From Pseudorhodoferax aquiterrae (GTDB taxonomy: Bacteria; Pseudomonadota; Gammaproteobacteria; Burkholderiales; Burkholderiaceae_C): a stretch of DNA of 54,483 nucleotides. The position numbers and the translations under genes are program-made. The notes under the pieces were generated by a model, which saw only the letters and a program-made list of their open reading frames with translations, was not told the DNA's origin and did no database searches. The stretch lies in assembly GCF_014652235.1 (NCBI RefSeq), contig NZ_BMYK01000035.1:1-54483 (forward strand), given 5' to 3'. Positions 27,000 to 36,375 of the stretch are shown one piece after another (the stretch's first letter is position 1; every line of letters begins with the position of its first letter).

Positions 27000-27800
27000 A
27001 TGGACAACCCAAGCATCTGGCGCACGCCACAGATCTCCGGCCGCTGGTGGCCCGTGTTCCTGCGCAACCTGCTGGTCTGGCGCAAGCTGGCCATCCCCAG
27101 CCTGGTCGGCAACATCGCCGAGCCGCTGATGTGGCTGGTGGCCTTCGGCTACGGCATGGGCGCGCTGGTCGGCCAGGTCCGCATGGGCGACCAGCAGGTG
27201 CCCTACATCCTGTTCCTGGCCTCGGGCTCGATCTGCATGAGCGCGATGAACGCGGCCTCGTTCGAGGCGCTGTATTCGGCCTTCTCGCGCATGCACGTGC
27301 AAAAGACCTGGGAGGGCATCATGAACGCGCCCGTGAACCTGGACAACCTGGTGCTGGCCGAGCTGCTCTGGGCCGCGTTCAAGTCCATCTTCACGGTCAC
27401 GGCCATTCTGTGCGTGATGCTGGCCCTCGGCATCAGCCACAGCCCCAAACTGCTCGTGGCCCTGCCCGTGCTGCTGGTGGCCGGCATCATGTTCAGCGCC
27501 ATCGCACTGATCTTCAACGCGCTGGCCAAGGGCTACGACTTCTTCACCTACTACTTCACGCTGGTGCTCACGCCCATGATGTTCCTGTCGGGCGTGTTCT
27601 TTCCACGCGACCAGTTGCCCGCTGCGGTGCGCATCGTCTCCGACTGGCTGCCGCTGACCAATGCCGTGGAGCTCGTGCGGCCGCTGTTCATGGACCGCTG
27701 GCCCGAACACGCGCTGCGCCATGGCCTGGTGGTCCTGGCCTATGCCGTCGGCGCGTTCTGGGTCGCGCTGGCCCTCACACGCAAGCGCTTCAAGGCCTGA
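27000..27800 (+). CDS. ABC-2 type permease, NodJ-like
   Basis: This 266-residue inner-membrane protein has six predicted transmembrane helices and NodJ-like segments: VWRKLAIPSLVGNIAEPLMWLVAFGYG near residue 30, MSAMNAASFEALYSAFSRM, and MFLSGVFFPRDQLP near the C-terminus. CGGAGG lies 9 bases before ATG 27000; a GTG one codon earlier is equally reachable. Together with the ATPase it forms a half-size exporter whose substrate is unknown. The 160 bases that follow (27801-27960) contain no gene I can support. Confidence 0.88.
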   Translation: MDNPSIWRTPQISGRWWPVFLRNLLVWRKLAIPSLVGNIAEPLMWLVAFGYGMGALVGQVRMGDQQVPYILFLASGSICMSAMNAASFEALYSAFSRMHVQKTWEGIMNAPVNLDNLVLAELLWAAFKSIFTVTAILCVMLALGISHSPKLLVALPVLLVAGIMFSAIALIFNALAKGYDFFTYYFTLVLTPMMFLSGVFFPRDQLPAAVRIVSDWLPLTNAVELVRPLFMDRWPEHALRHGLVVLAYAVGAFWVALALTRKRFKA

Positions 27801-27960
27801 AGGCTGGACCGCTTCCCGGCGGCCGCATAACTCCTTGAGCGCAGCGCATTGCTGGTGCGCGGCTGCCGCAGCGCACGCTGCCGCGCCATCTGCGGTGGGC
27901 ATCCGCAACATGCACGAAGAATGCGACGGCCACCACCCCGGCGCCCGATAGCATGCAGGC

Positions 27961-29784
27961 ATGCAAGAACGAATACACCGCAAGGCCGCCTGTCATCTGT
28001 TGTCGGGGTTTGTGCTGCTGACTGCCGCAGCCCATGCCGTTGCCATGTCGGCCCAGGAGGTCTATGCGCGCGCCGCGGCGTCGGTGGCCGCATTGGAGAT
28101 CGTCGATGCGGACGGGCAGCGCGTCGGCGAACGCAGTGCGACCTGGATCGGCGAGAACCGTCTCGTCACGGCCTGCGAAGGGCTGCAGGTCGGCATGGCG
28201 CTGCGGCTGCGTGCCGGCCCGGACTCCGTGCCGGCACAGCTCGGCACGCGCGACCGGCGGCGCAACCTGTGCGAGCTGCAGACCACCCTCGCAGGGCATG
28301 CGCTGGTACAGGAAACCGCCAGTCCGCAGGTCGGGCAACGCGTGTTCGCCGTCTCCAATGCACTGGGCCTGGGCATCGGCATCTCCGAAGGCGTGGTGGC
28401 GGGGCTGCGGCGCGAAGGCGGCGAGCCACTGATCCAGTTCACCGCACCCATCTCTCCGGGATCGGAAGGGGGCGCGCTGCTGGACGACCGAGGGCGGCTG
28501 ATCGCGATCCTGGACTACCGCCGGCGCGACGGCCAGAACGTCAACTTCGGCGCGCCGGTGGCCTGGCTCGCCGACATGGCCGCCCGCGCCGCAGCCGACG
28601 CCGCGCGGCTGGCGGAACTGGACCGCGGCCATGCGCTCGCCCGGCAGGAACAGTGGCCCGCCCTGGCAGCACTCGCGTCGCAGTGGCTGGCCACGCAACC
28701 CGGCCAGCCCGATGCGCTGCGCTTCGCCGCCGAAGCCGCGCGGGCGCTGAACCAGTCCACGGCCGAACTGCAAGCCTGGCGCGCCTTGCGCGAGGCGCTG
28801 CCGCAGGACGTGGAAGCCGGCCTGGATCTGGGCCAGGCCTTGCTGCAGCAGAGCCTGCTCGCCGAGGCCACCACGCTGGCGCGCCAGCTCGTCGCCGAAC
28901 ACGCTGGCGAGGCCCGCACCCACTGGCTGCTCGCACGCACCTTGCACGCCGGCCGCGACCTCGACGGGGCCGAGGCGGCCTACCGCCGCGCGCTGGCCGA
29001 GAACCCCTGGCTGGTGTCCGCCTACAGCGGCCTGGCCGCGCTGGCCCAGGCCCGGGACGACCACGCCGCAGCGGTTGCGATCTTCTCGCGCCTGTCGGGC
29101 CTGTATCCGGGCGAGATCTGGCCCCGCCAGCAACTCATCGGGGCACTGCTGCGTGCGCAGGATGTCGCGCGGGCGCATGCCGAACTGCAGAACCTGCCGC
29201 CCGCCTACGCCGACAGTGCCGAAGGCTGGTACCTGCGCGGTGTGGTGGCGGCGCAGCTGGACAGGCCGCAGGCTGCAGTGCAGGCGCTGCACAACAGCGT
29301 GGAGCGCGCCGCGCCGCAAGACAAGGCCTGGGCGTTGGCCGAACTGGGCAGGGCATTGGCCGGCCAGGAGCGCTACCCCGAAGCCATCGCCACGTTGCGC
29401 GACGCCGTGCAGCGCGCACCAGACAGCTTGCGCTGGCGGCTGATGCTGGGCGACGCGTTGCGCCTGGGCGGCCGCGCCGAGGAAGCGCTGGGCATCGCCC
29501 AGCAGCTGGTGGCGGAGCAGCCCGGCGCGGCCGCGCAATGGATGTTGCTGGGCCAGACGCTGATCCGGCTCGACCGCCATGCCCAGGCCCTGCCCGCCCT
29601 CGAGCGTGCGCTGCAGCTCGAACCGCGCAACGCGACGCTCTGGGCCTCCCTGGTGTTGGTCCGCCAGAACCTGGGGCAGCGTGCGGCCGCTGCGCAAGCC
29701 GTGCGCGGCTTGCGCGAACTCGACCCTGCCCGGGCCGACCTGGCCTACCGCAACCATGTGCTGCCTTTCGAGGAGCTCCGGTGA
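27961..29784 (+). CDS. trypsin-like pseudoprotease fused to TPR repeats
   Basis: The 607-residue protein has a signal peptide, an HtrA/trypsin-like domain (residues about 33-200) and a long tetratricopeptide-repeat region to the C-terminus. Aligned with the next gene, all three catalytic positions are replaced: Glu73 for His (TACEGL against TNCHVV), Asn102 for Asp (RNLCEL against IDLCLL) and Glu169 for Ser (PGSEGG against PGSSGG). The fold-defining residues around them are kept, so this is a conserved-looking pseudoprotease rather than a broken gene. It shares a base with the next start codon and is surely co-transcribed. It is probably periplasmic; the role may be to scaffold or regulate the partner. 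Confidence 0.85.
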   Translation: MQERIHRKAACHLLSGFVLLTAAAHAVAMSAQEVYARAAASVAALEIVDADGQRVGERSATWIGENRLVTACEGLQVGMALRLRAGPDSVPAQLGTRDRRRNLCELQTTLAGHALVQETASPQVGQRVFAVSNALGLGIGISEGVVAGLRREGGEPLIQFTAPISPGSEGGALLDDRGRLIAILDYRRRDGQNVNFGAPVAWLADMAARAAADAARLAELDRGHALARQEQWPALAALASQWLATQPGQPDALRFAAEAARALNQSTAELQAWRALREALPQDVEAGLDLGQALLQQSLLAEATTLARQLVAEHAGEARTHWLLARTLHAGRDLDGAEAAYRRALAENPWLVSAYSGLAALAQARDDHAAAVAIFSRLSGLYPGEIWPRQQLIGALLRAQDVARAHAELQNLPPAYADSAEGWYLRGVVAAQLDRPQAAVQALHNSVERAAPQDKAWALAELGRALAGQERYPEAIATLRDAVQRAPDSLRWRLMLGDALRLGGRAEEALGIAQQLVAEQPGAAAQWMLLGQTLIRLDRHAQALPALERALQLEPRNATLWASLVLVRQNLGQRAAAAQAVRGLRELDPARADLAYRNHVLPFEELR

Positions 29785-32096
29785 TGCGCCGGCTGCACGC
29801 CCGCTGGCAGCTGGCCGGCGCATTGCTGTTCGCCCTGGCTGCCGCGCACGCGAACGACGCGGCAGGCGACGCGCAGCAGGTGTTCGCCCGCGTCGGTCCG
29901 TCGGTCGTGACGGTGCTGGCGCTCAACGCAGCCGGCCAGGTCGATGGACAGGGCAGCGGCGTGGTGGTGGCTCCGGGGCTGGTCGCCACGAACTGCCATG
30001 TGGTGCGCGGCGCGGCCTCGCTGCGGTTGAGCGGTGCCGGCGGCGAGCGCGCCGCGCAATGGACGCGTCAGCTGGCCGGAATCGATCTGTGCCTGCTGGC
30101 CGCGCCAGGCCTGGCCGCAACGCCCGTGGCCTTGCGGCCCAGCGATGCCTTGTCGATCGGTGAGCCCGTCTACGCGGTCGGCAACCCCCTGGGCTTCGGA
30201 CTGGCCGTCAGCAGCGGCCTGCTCTCCAGCATCCAGGCCGGGCAGCCCCATGGGCGGCTGGCGGTCACCGCGCCGGTCTCGCCAGGTTCCAGCGGCGGCG
30301 GACTGTTCGACGGCCAGGGCCGGCTGCTGGGCCTGACCACCGCCATCCTGGGGACCGGGCAGAGCCTGAACCTGGTGCTTCCGGCGCAAGCACTGGCCGC
30401 GCTGCTCGCCGACGGCGAACCCCGGCCGCCCGCCGAGCCGCCCCCGCCGGCCGAGCGGCGCTGGAAGGCCGAAGCCTCCGACATGTACAACCGCAGCGCG
30501 TGGGAAGAGCTGCACCAGCTCGCGCAGTTGTGGGTCCAGGCCCAGCCGACCTCGGCCACGGCCCTGGTCTACCTGGCCCGGGCCAAGAACGGGCAGGCCC
30601 GGTATGCCGAAGCCCAGGCCACGGCGCGACGCGCCCTCGCACTGGACGCCGACTTCGACCACGCCTGGACCGTGCTGGCCGAGGCCTTGATCGGCGAGCG
30701 CCGCAACGCGGAAGCGGAGGAGGCGCTGCGCGAATCGGCGCTGCGCGATGCCAGCAATGCCAACCCGCACCTCCAGCGCGCGAACATGCTCGCCAACGCC
30801 GGCCAGGCCGACGCCGCGCGTTCCGAGATGCGCACGGCCGTGCGCAAATGGCCGGGCAACCTCGCCCTGTGGTGGCGCCTCGGGCAGCTGGAGGAACAGC
30901 TCGGCAGCGCAGACGAGGCCCGGCGCGCCTACGCTGCCGTCGAACGCTTGGGCGCAGCCGACGCCAAGACCCTGGTAGCGACCATGGGGCGACGCGCCCA
31001 CCTCGGCCAGGTGGAGGCACTGGCGGCAACGGGCTGGGTGGAGGTGCGCGCCGAGCGCCCCGTGCAAGCCGAAGCCGCCTTCCGCAAAGGCCTGGCACTG
31101 GACGAGCGCCATGTCGGGCTGTGGAACGGCCTGGGCACGGCGATGCGCCAACTGCGGCGGCTTGCCGAGGCCGAAGATGCGTACACGCGCGCACTGGCGC
31201 TGGCCCCCAACGACGATGGCGTCCTCACCAACCGCGCGGCTGTGCATGCGGACGCGGGCCGGACCGACAAGGCCCTGGCCGACGTGCAGGCCGCCCTGCG
31301 CATCCGGCCCGCGAACGCGCAGGCGCAGCGCCTGCTGGCGGGACAGACCTTCAACACGCGCGACTTCCGCGCCGCGGCAGCGGCCTACGCGCGGCTGGCA
31401 GAGATCGCCACGCCCAACGCGGACGACCTGGTCACCTGGGCAGAAAGCCTGCTCAAGCTGAACGACGTGCCGGCCGCGCAGGCCCTGCTGCGCCGCGCCG
31501 AGACGATGAGCCCGCCCAGCCCGCGCCTGGACGACGCCGTGGGCAAGCTGCTGGCCGCCCAGAACAAGCTGGCCGAAGCGCTGCCCTACTTCGAGCGCGC
31601 ACTCGCGGCCCATCCCACGCAGGCGCAGGCCTGGAGCACCAAGGGATACGCCCTGTTCCGCCTGGACCGCTTGCCCGAGGCCATCCAGGCCCTGGAAACC
31701 GCCGTGCGCCTGGACCCGCAGTTGGCCAATGGCTGGATCAACCTGGGCCAGGCCCAGATGCGCGCGCGCAACCTGGGCCGCGCGATCGAGGCGCTGGAGA
31801 AGGCCGTGGTGCTGGCGCCCGAAGCCATGGACGGGCGCTTCTACCTGGCCCAGAGCTACCTGCAGGCGCGCATGCCGGCCAAGGCGCGCGAGCACGCGCA
31901 AGCCGTGGTCGCGCGCCAACCGGCGCTGCCGCCGGTGCTCGCGCTGATCGCGATCAGCTACCTCGCGGAGAACAACATCGCCGAGGCCGGCAACTGGCAC
32001 CGCAGGCTGCATGCGGCGGCGCCCGAGATCGCCGGCAAGGTCCGCCAGCAGGCCATCGGTGCCGGCCTCGCGGCCGCGCAGCAATGGCCTGAGTGA
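29784..32096 (+). CDS. trypsin-like serine protease fused to TPR repeats
   Basis: The 770-residue protein has a signal peptide (residues 1-24), a trypsin-like domain and about twelve TPR-type helical repeats (residues about 235-770). The triad is intact: His72 in ATNCHVV, Asp101 in GIDLCLL and Ser170 in PGSSGGGLF. No PDZ domain separates protease and repeats; a Pro-rich linker (EPRPPAEPPPP) does. ATG 29784 overlaps the preceding TGA by one base. It is likely a periplasmic protease whose substrate recognition uses the TPR array. The pairing with an inactive paralogue is unusual. Confidence 0.87.
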   Translation: MRRLHARWQLAGALLFALAAAHANDAAGDAQQVFARVGPSVVTVLALNAAGQVDGQGSGVVVAPGLVATNCHVVRGAASLRLSGAGGERAAQWTRQLAGIDLCLLAAPGLAATPVALRPSDALSIGEPVYAVGNPLGFGLAVSSGLLSSIQAGQPHGRLAVTAPVSPGSSGGGLFDGQGRLLGLTTAILGTGQSLNLVLPAQALAALLADGEPRPPAEPPPPAERRWKAEASDMYNRSAWEELHQLAQLWVQAQPTSATALVYLARAKNGQARYAEAQATARRALALDADFDHAWTVLAEALIGERRNAEAEEALRESALRDASNANPHLQRANMLANAGQADAARSEMRTAVRKWPGNLALWWRLGQLEEQLGSADEARRAYAAVERLGAADAKTLVATMGRRAHLGQVEALAATGWVEVRAERPVQAEAAFRKGLALDERHVGLWNGLGTAMRQLRRLAEAEDAYTRALALAPNDDGVLTNRAAVHADAGRTDKALADVQAALRIRPANAQAQRLLAGQTFNTRDFRAAAAAYARLAEIATPNADDLVTWAESLLKLNDVPAAQALLRRAETMSPPSPRLDDAVGKLLAAQNKLAEALPYFERALAAHPTQAQAWSTKGYALFRLDRLPEAIQALETAVRLDPQLANGWINLGQAQMRARNLGRAIEALEKAVVLAPEAMDGRFYLAQSYLQARMPAKAREHAQAVVARQPALPPVLALIAISYLAENNIAEAGNWHRRLHAAAPEIAGKVRQQAIGAGLAAAQQWPE

Positions 32097-32103
32097 GCCC
32101 GCT

Positions 32104-32310
32104 TCAGCCGGCCACCGGCTGCGGCGTGTAGCCGGCCGCGGCGATGGCCTGCTGCACGGCCGCCGCGTCGGCCTGCACCGGCTGCACCTGCACGCGGTGG
32201 CGCGCAAGGTCGACCTCCACGCGGGCCTGCGGGTCGGCCGCCTGCACGGCCTTGGTGATGCTGGCCACGCAGTGGCCGCAGCTCATGTCTTGGACGTCGA
32301 ATGTCAGCAT
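32104..32310 (-). CDS. copZ: CopZ-like copper chaperone
   Basis: This 68-residue cytosolic protein is a single heavy-metal-associated domain with the Cu(I) site Cys11 and Cys14 in MSCGHC. It would pass Cu(I) to the N-terminal domains of CopA, encoded divergently. AAGGAG lies 5 bases before the ATG, and a CueR-type promoter lies further upstream. The gene ends 7 bases from the convergent protease gene. Confidence 0.92.
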   Translation of the reverse strand: MLTFDVQDMSCGHCVASITKAVQAADPQARVEVDLARHRVQVQPVQADAAAVQQAIAAAGYTPQPVAG

Positions 32311-32337
32311 GGGTACTCCTTGAAAACGCTGGATGCC

Positions 32338-32368
32338 AGTGTCATCCTTGCCATGATGGAAAGGTCAA
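32338..32368 (-). promoter_or_regulatory. CueR-type promoter of copZ, 19-bp spacer
   Basis: On the minus strand a -35 TTGACC (32368-32363) and a -10 GACACT (32343-32338) are separated by exactly 19 bp. The spacer contains a near-perfect dyad, CCTTTCCATCATGGCAAGG. The overlong spacer with a central dyad is the hallmark of MerR/CueR-activated promoters. The predicted transcript start leaves about 20 bases of leader before the copZ ATG. Confidence 0.78.
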
Positions 32369-32420
32369 CGCCGCCACAGAAATGCCCATTTTCCCGAAAG
32401 GGGATCGGCACCGCCACCGC

Positions 32421-32451
32421 TTGACCTTCCCATGATGGCAAGCCAGACAAT
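32421..32451 (+). promoter_or_regulatory. CueR-type promoter of copA-cueR, 19-bp spacer
   Basis: A -35 TTGACC (32421-32426) and -10 GACAAT (32446-32451) are 19 bp apart, with the dyad CCTTCCCATGATGGCAAG in between, nearly identical to the copZ box. The -10 ends only 6 bases before the copA ATG, so the expected transcript start falls on or next to the start codon. Confidence 0.78.
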
Positions 32452-32457
32452 GCCGCC

Positions 32458-34866
32458 ATGTCCTCACCCTCCCCCAGCGATTCCACATTGCGCCTGCAGA
32501 TCGAAGGCATGAGCTGCGCGTCCTGCGTGGGCCGCGTCGAGAAGGTCCTGCGCGCCGTGCCCGGCGTGGCCCGCGCAGACGTCAACCTGGCGACCGAGCA
32601 GGCCACGGTGCGGGCCGGCACGGACGTGCAGCCGCTCGAGGCGCTCGTCGGGGCGGTGCGCCAGGCCGGCTACGGCGTGGCCACCACCGAACACCGGCTG
32701 CAGATCGAGGGCATGACCTGCGCCTCGTGCGTGGGCCGCGTCGAGAAGGCCCTGCGCCGCGTGCCCGGCGTGCTGCAGGCCTCGGTCAACCTGGCCAGCG
32801 AGCAGGCCACGGTGCAGGCTTTGTCGACCGTGGAGCCGCAGGCCTTGCTCGCCGCCACGGCCGCAGCCGGCTACCCGGCCCATGTGCTGAGCGACGCGGG
32901 CGCCGCAGCCGCGGCGCCGGCCGGCGCGCCCTGGTGGCCCGTGGCCGTGGCGGCCGCGCTCACGCTGCCCATGGTCGCGCCCATGCTGGGCCAGCCCTTC
33001 GGCTGGCACTGGATGCCACCGGGCTGGGTGCAGCTGCTGCTGGCCACGCCCGTGCAGTTCTGGCTGGGCGCGCGCTTCTACCGCGCCGGCTGGGCCGCGC
33101 TGCGCGCGCGCAGCGGCAACATGGACCTGCTGGTCGCGCTCGGCACCTCGGCGGCCTACGGGCTGTCCTTGTACCTGCTCTGGCAGTCGGCCGGCCATGC
33201 CGGGCACGGCGGAGAGCCGCACCTGTACTTCGAGGCCTCGGCCGCCGTCATCACGCTGGTGCTGCTGGGCAAGTGGCTGGAGCAGCGCGCCAAGCGCCAG
33301 ACGCTGGACGCGATCCGCGCGCTCCACGCGCTGCGGCCCACCAGGGCGCGCGTGCGCCGCGGCGGCGTGGAGCAGGAGATCGCGGTCGAGCAGCTCGTGG
33401 TCGGCGACCTCGTGCTCGTGCGCCCGGGCGACCGCATCGCCGTGGACGGCGAGATCGTGCAGGGCCAGACCCATGTGGACGAATCGCTGCTGACCGGCGA
33501 AAGCCTGCCCGTGGCCAAGGGCCCGGGCGAACGCGTGACGGGCGGCGCCATCAACGCCGAAGGGGCGATCGAGGTGCGCACGCTGGCCGTGGGCGCCGAG
33601 ACCCAGCTGTCACGCATCATCCGCATGGTGGAGTCGGCCCAGGCCGCCAAGGCGCCGATCCAGCGCCTGGTGGACCGCGTGAGCGCCGTGTTCGTGCCCG
33701 TGGTGCTGCTGATCGCGCTGGCCACGCTGGCCGGTTGGGTCGTCTACAGCGGCGACTGGGAGCAGGCCCTGGTGAACGCCGTGGCCGTGCTCGTGATCGC
33801 CTGTCCCTGCGCGCTGGGCCTGGCCACGCCCACGGCCATCATGGCCGGCACGGGCGTGGCCGCGCGCCACGGCATCCTGATCAAGGACGCGCAGGCGCTG
33901 GAGACCGCGCATGCCGTCACGCTGGTGGCCTTCGACAAGACCGGCACGCTGACCGAGGGCAAGCCTTCCGTCGTCGCCGTGCGGCCCGCCGCCAGTGAGG
34001 ACGCCGATGCGGTGCTGCGGCAGGCCGCGGCGCTGCAGGCCAGCAGCAGCCACCCGCTCGCGCTGGCCGTGCGCGAGCGCGCCCAGGGCCTGGCCGTGCC
34101 CGCCGTGCAGGACGCGCAAGCGCTGCCGGGCCGTGGCGTGCAGGGCACGGTGGAGGGCCGGGTGCTGGCCCTCGGCAGCACCCGGCTGCTGCGCGAACGC
34201 GGCCTGGATGCCGGCGCGCTGGCGAACGAGGCGCAGCAGCTGGAGCAGTCCGGCCGCACCGTCTCCTGGCTGCTGGCCAGCGACCGCGTGCTGGGCCTGC
34301 TGGCCTTCGGCGACAGCGTCAAGCCCTCGGCGGCGGCCGCCATCGCCCGGCTCAACGCGCTCGGCATCCAGACCCTGATGCTGACCGGCGACAACCGCGG
34401 CGCGGCCCAGGCCGTGGGCCAGGCGCTGGGCATCACGCGCGTGCAGGCCGAGATGCTGCCCGAACACAAGGCCCAGGTGGTGCAGCGCGAGCGCGATGCC
34501 GGCCAGGTCGTGGCCTTCGTCGGCGACGGGCTCAACGACGGGCCCGCGCTGGCCGCGGCCTCCTGCGGTTTCGCGATGGCCGGCGGCGCCGACGTGGCGA
34601 CGGAGACGGCCGACATCACGCTCATGCGCGGCGACCTGCGGCTGGTGGCCGACGCGCTGGACCTGTCGCGCCGCACCAGCGCCAAGATCCGCCAGAACCT
34701 GTGGTGGGCCTTCGGTTACAACGCGCTGGGCATCCCGCTGGCCGCGCTGGGCCTGCTGAACCCCGTGATCGCGGGCGGCGCGATGGCGCTGTCCAGCGTC
34801 AGCGTGGTCGGCAACGCATTGCTGTTGCGCCGCTGGCGCAGCGTCGAGGAAAGGACTGCCCCATGA
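32458..34866 (+). CDS. copA: Cu(I)-exporting P1B-type ATPase
   Basis: This 802-residue inner-membrane pump exports Cu(I). It has two N-terminal metal-binding domains (MSCASC, Cys20/Cys23; MTCASC, Cys88/Cys91), transmembrane segments, an actuator motif LTGESLP, the CPC transport site in [10 protein letters not shown], the phosphorylation motif [10 protein letters not shown], and [10 protein letters not shown]. The ATG at 32458 lies where transcription should begin, so the mRNA may be leaderless; TTG 32488 is an alternative. It overlaps cueR by 4 bases (ATGA). Confidence 0.96.
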   Translation: MSSPSPSDSTLRLQIEGMSCASCVGRVEKVLRAVPGVARADVNLATEQATVRAGTDVQPLEALVGAVRQAGYGVATTEHRLQIEGMTCASCVGRVEKALRRVPGVLQASVNLASEQATVQALSTVEPQALLAATAAAGYPAHVLSDAGAAAAAPAGAPWWPVAVAAALTLPMVAPMLGQPFGWHWMPPGWVQLLLATPVQFWLGARFYRAGWAALRARSGNMDLLVALGTSAAYGLSLYLLWQSAGHAGHGGEPHLYFEASAAVITLVLLGKWLEQRAKRQTLDAIRALHALRPTRARVRRGGVEQEIAVEQLVVGDLVLVRPGDRIAVDGEIVQGQTHVDESLLTGESLPVAKGPGERVTGGAINAEGAIEVRTLAVGAETQLSRIIRMVESAQAAKAPIQRLVDRVSAVFVPVVLLIALATLAGWVVYSGDWEQALVNAVAVLVIACPCALGLATPTAIMAGTGVAARHGILIKDAQALETAHAVTLVAFDKTGTLTEGKPSVVAVRPAASEDADAVLRQAAALQASSSHPLALAVRERAQGLAVPAVQDAQALPGRGVQGTVEGRVLALGSTRLLRERGLDAGALANEAQQLEQSGRTVSWLLASDRVLGLLAFGDSVKPSAAAAIARLNALGIQTLMLTGDNRGAAQAVGQALGITRVQAEMLPEHKAQVVQRERDAGQVVAFVGDGLNDGPALAAASCGFAMAGGADVATETADITLMRGDLRLVADALDLSRRTSAKIRQNLWWAFGYNALGIPLAALGLLNPVIAGGAMALSSVSVVGNALLLRRWRSVEERTAP

Positions 34867-35282
34867 TGAACATCGGCGAAGCCGCCAAGGCCACGGGCGT
34901 ATCGGCCAAGATGATCCGCCACTACGAGAGCGTGGGCCTGTTCCCCGAGGCCACGCGCAGCGAGGCCGGCTACCGGCTCTACGGCGACAAGGAGATCGGC
35001 ACGCTGCGCTTCATCCGCCAGTCGCGCGACCTGGGCTTCTCGATCGAGCAGATCCGCGAACTGCTGGGCCTGTGGTGGGACCGCAAGCGCCCGAGCCGCC
35101 AGGTCAAGGCCCTGGCCCAGGCACACCTGGCCGAGCTCGACGCCAAGCTGGCCGAGCTGCAGGCCATGAAGTCCACGCTGCAGCACCTCGTGCACTGCTG
35201 CCATGGCGACGACCGGCCGGACTGCCCCATCATCGATTCGCTGGCAGGACAGAAGGCCGGCGTTTCATCCGCCGCGCAATAG
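34863..35282 (+). CDS. cueR: CueR-like copper-responsive MerR regulator
   Basis: The 139-residue regulator has the MerR winged helix ([21 protein letters not shown]), a dimerisation helix, and a metal loop with two cysteines eight residues apart in [10 protein letters not shown], which matches the Cu(I)-binding loop of CueR. It would activate copA and copZ by realigning their 19-bp-spaced promoters. The ATG overlaps the copA stop codon, so the regulator is part of its own target operon. An extra Cys precedes the first loop cysteine. The 3' end overlaps the convergent GMC gene by 18 bases. Confidence 0.92.
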   Translation: MMNIGEAAKATGVSAKMIRHYESVGLFPEATRSEAGYRLYGDKEIGTLRFIRQSRDLGFSIEQIRELLGLWWDRKRPSRQVKALAQAHLAELDAKLAELQAMKSTLQHLVHCCHGDDRPDCPIIDSLAGQKAGVSSAAQ

Positions 35283-36284
35283 CCGCTGCACCAGCTGCGC
35301 GCCGAGCGCGGCCACGGCCTGGCCATCGGTCGGCAGCTGCGCGAGCACCGAGGCGTCGGCCACGTGCAGGCCCACGATGCCCCGCACGGCCAGTTGCGCG
35401 TCGACCACGGCCAGCGGGTCCACGCCCTGGCGACAGCCGCCGGCCACGCCTGGGCCGGGCTCGGCCTCTTCGCGCAGCAGGCGCTCGAGCGCCAGATCGG
35501 ACGGGCGTCCATCCCATGGGCGCGCCGCGCGCCGGCCCTGCGCAGACAGGGCGTCCAGCGCCTGGCGGGCCTGCTGCATCAGCGCTTCCAGATCCTCGCG
35601 CTCGCTGAGCAGGTCCGGGTCCAGCCGCGGCGGCTGGTCCGGGTCCTTGTCCTCCAGGCGCAGCCGGCCGCGGCTGGCGGGCTGCGCGAGCACCAGTTCG
35701 ATGGCGTCGGCCGGCCGGCGCGAGGCCAGCGCCGCGAGCGCCCCGCGCCGCAGTGGCAGCGGCACCTGCACGGGCACCAGCAGGCCCCGGCCGACGCCGG
35801 GCAGGTCGTGCCGCGTGGCCACGTTGGCGGCCACCAGTTCGGCATGCGGCCCGATGCCCGAGCGCAGCAGCAGCGGCGGCGACTGCAGCGAACCGGCACA
35901 CAGCACGACAGCGCGGCCGGCCGGCAGCTGCTGCACGAGGCCGGCCTGATGGAATTCCACGCCCGTGGCGTGCCGGCCCTGCAGCAGCACGCGCACGGCC
36001 AGCGCGTCGGTGAAGACCGTGAGGTTGGCGGGCGTGGGGGGCGGGGCGGCACGCTCGCCCCAGGCGGCCGCGCCGCCCAGGCCCTTGCCGGCCGTCAGCG
36101 CGACGGCCCGCCCGTTGAGCCCGGGCTGCGCCACGGTGCTCCAGCGCCAGGCGGGGCGCGGCCGGCGCCGTGACCACGCCGGGCCGGCCTCGACGAGCGC
36201 GACCTGCACGGCCGCGTCCGCGGCCAGTTGCAAGGCCAGGCCGTAACCCGTGGCACCACCCCCCACGACCAGAAAATCGAACAT
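35265..36284 (-). CDS. short, degenerate GMC-family oxidoreductase
   Basis: The 339-residue protein has the FAD dinucleotide motif VGGGATG (residues 7-13), the GMC mid-signature (AGSLQSPPLLLRSGIG) and the C-terminal VVDAQLAVRGIVGLHVADASVL. Normal GMC enzymes have about 530 residues. Here roughly 130-150 residues are missing between GKGLGG and NLTVFTDA, and the usual catalytic His before the GTCRMG motif is absent (GVAGGCRQG instead). No stop or frameshift is visible, so it is either a decaying gene by in-frame deletion or a minimal FAD-binding protein. It is unlikely to be a working alcohol or choline dehydrogenase. Confidence 0.75.
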   Translation of the reverse strand: MFDFLVVGGGATGYGLALQLAADAAVQVALVEAGPAWSRRRPRPAWRWSTVAQPGLNGRAVALTAGKGLGGAAAWGERAAPPPTPANLTVFTDALAVRVLLQGRHATGVEFHQAGLVQQLPAGRAVVLCAGSLQSPPLLLRSGIGPHAELVAANVATRHDLPGVGRGLLVPVQVPLPLRRGALAALASRRPADAIELVLAQPASRGRLRLEDKDPDQPPRLDPDLLSEREDLEALMQQARQALDALSAQGRRAARPWDGRPSDLALERLLREEAEPGPGVAGGCRQGVDPLAVVDAQLAVRGIVGLHVADASVLAQLPTDGQAVAALGAQLVQRLLRGG

Positions 36285-36375
36285 TTATGATGCTGCGCGC
36301 AGCAGGTCCGGCCTGCCTTCGACGCGGCCACGATACCGCAGCCCCGCCCCTCTTTCCCCTTCCCAGGAGTTTTCA

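Noticed and set aside
25946-27800. Nodulation genes nodIJ
   Set aside because: Resemblance is to the exporter family only; no nodABC or nod-box-like context is present.
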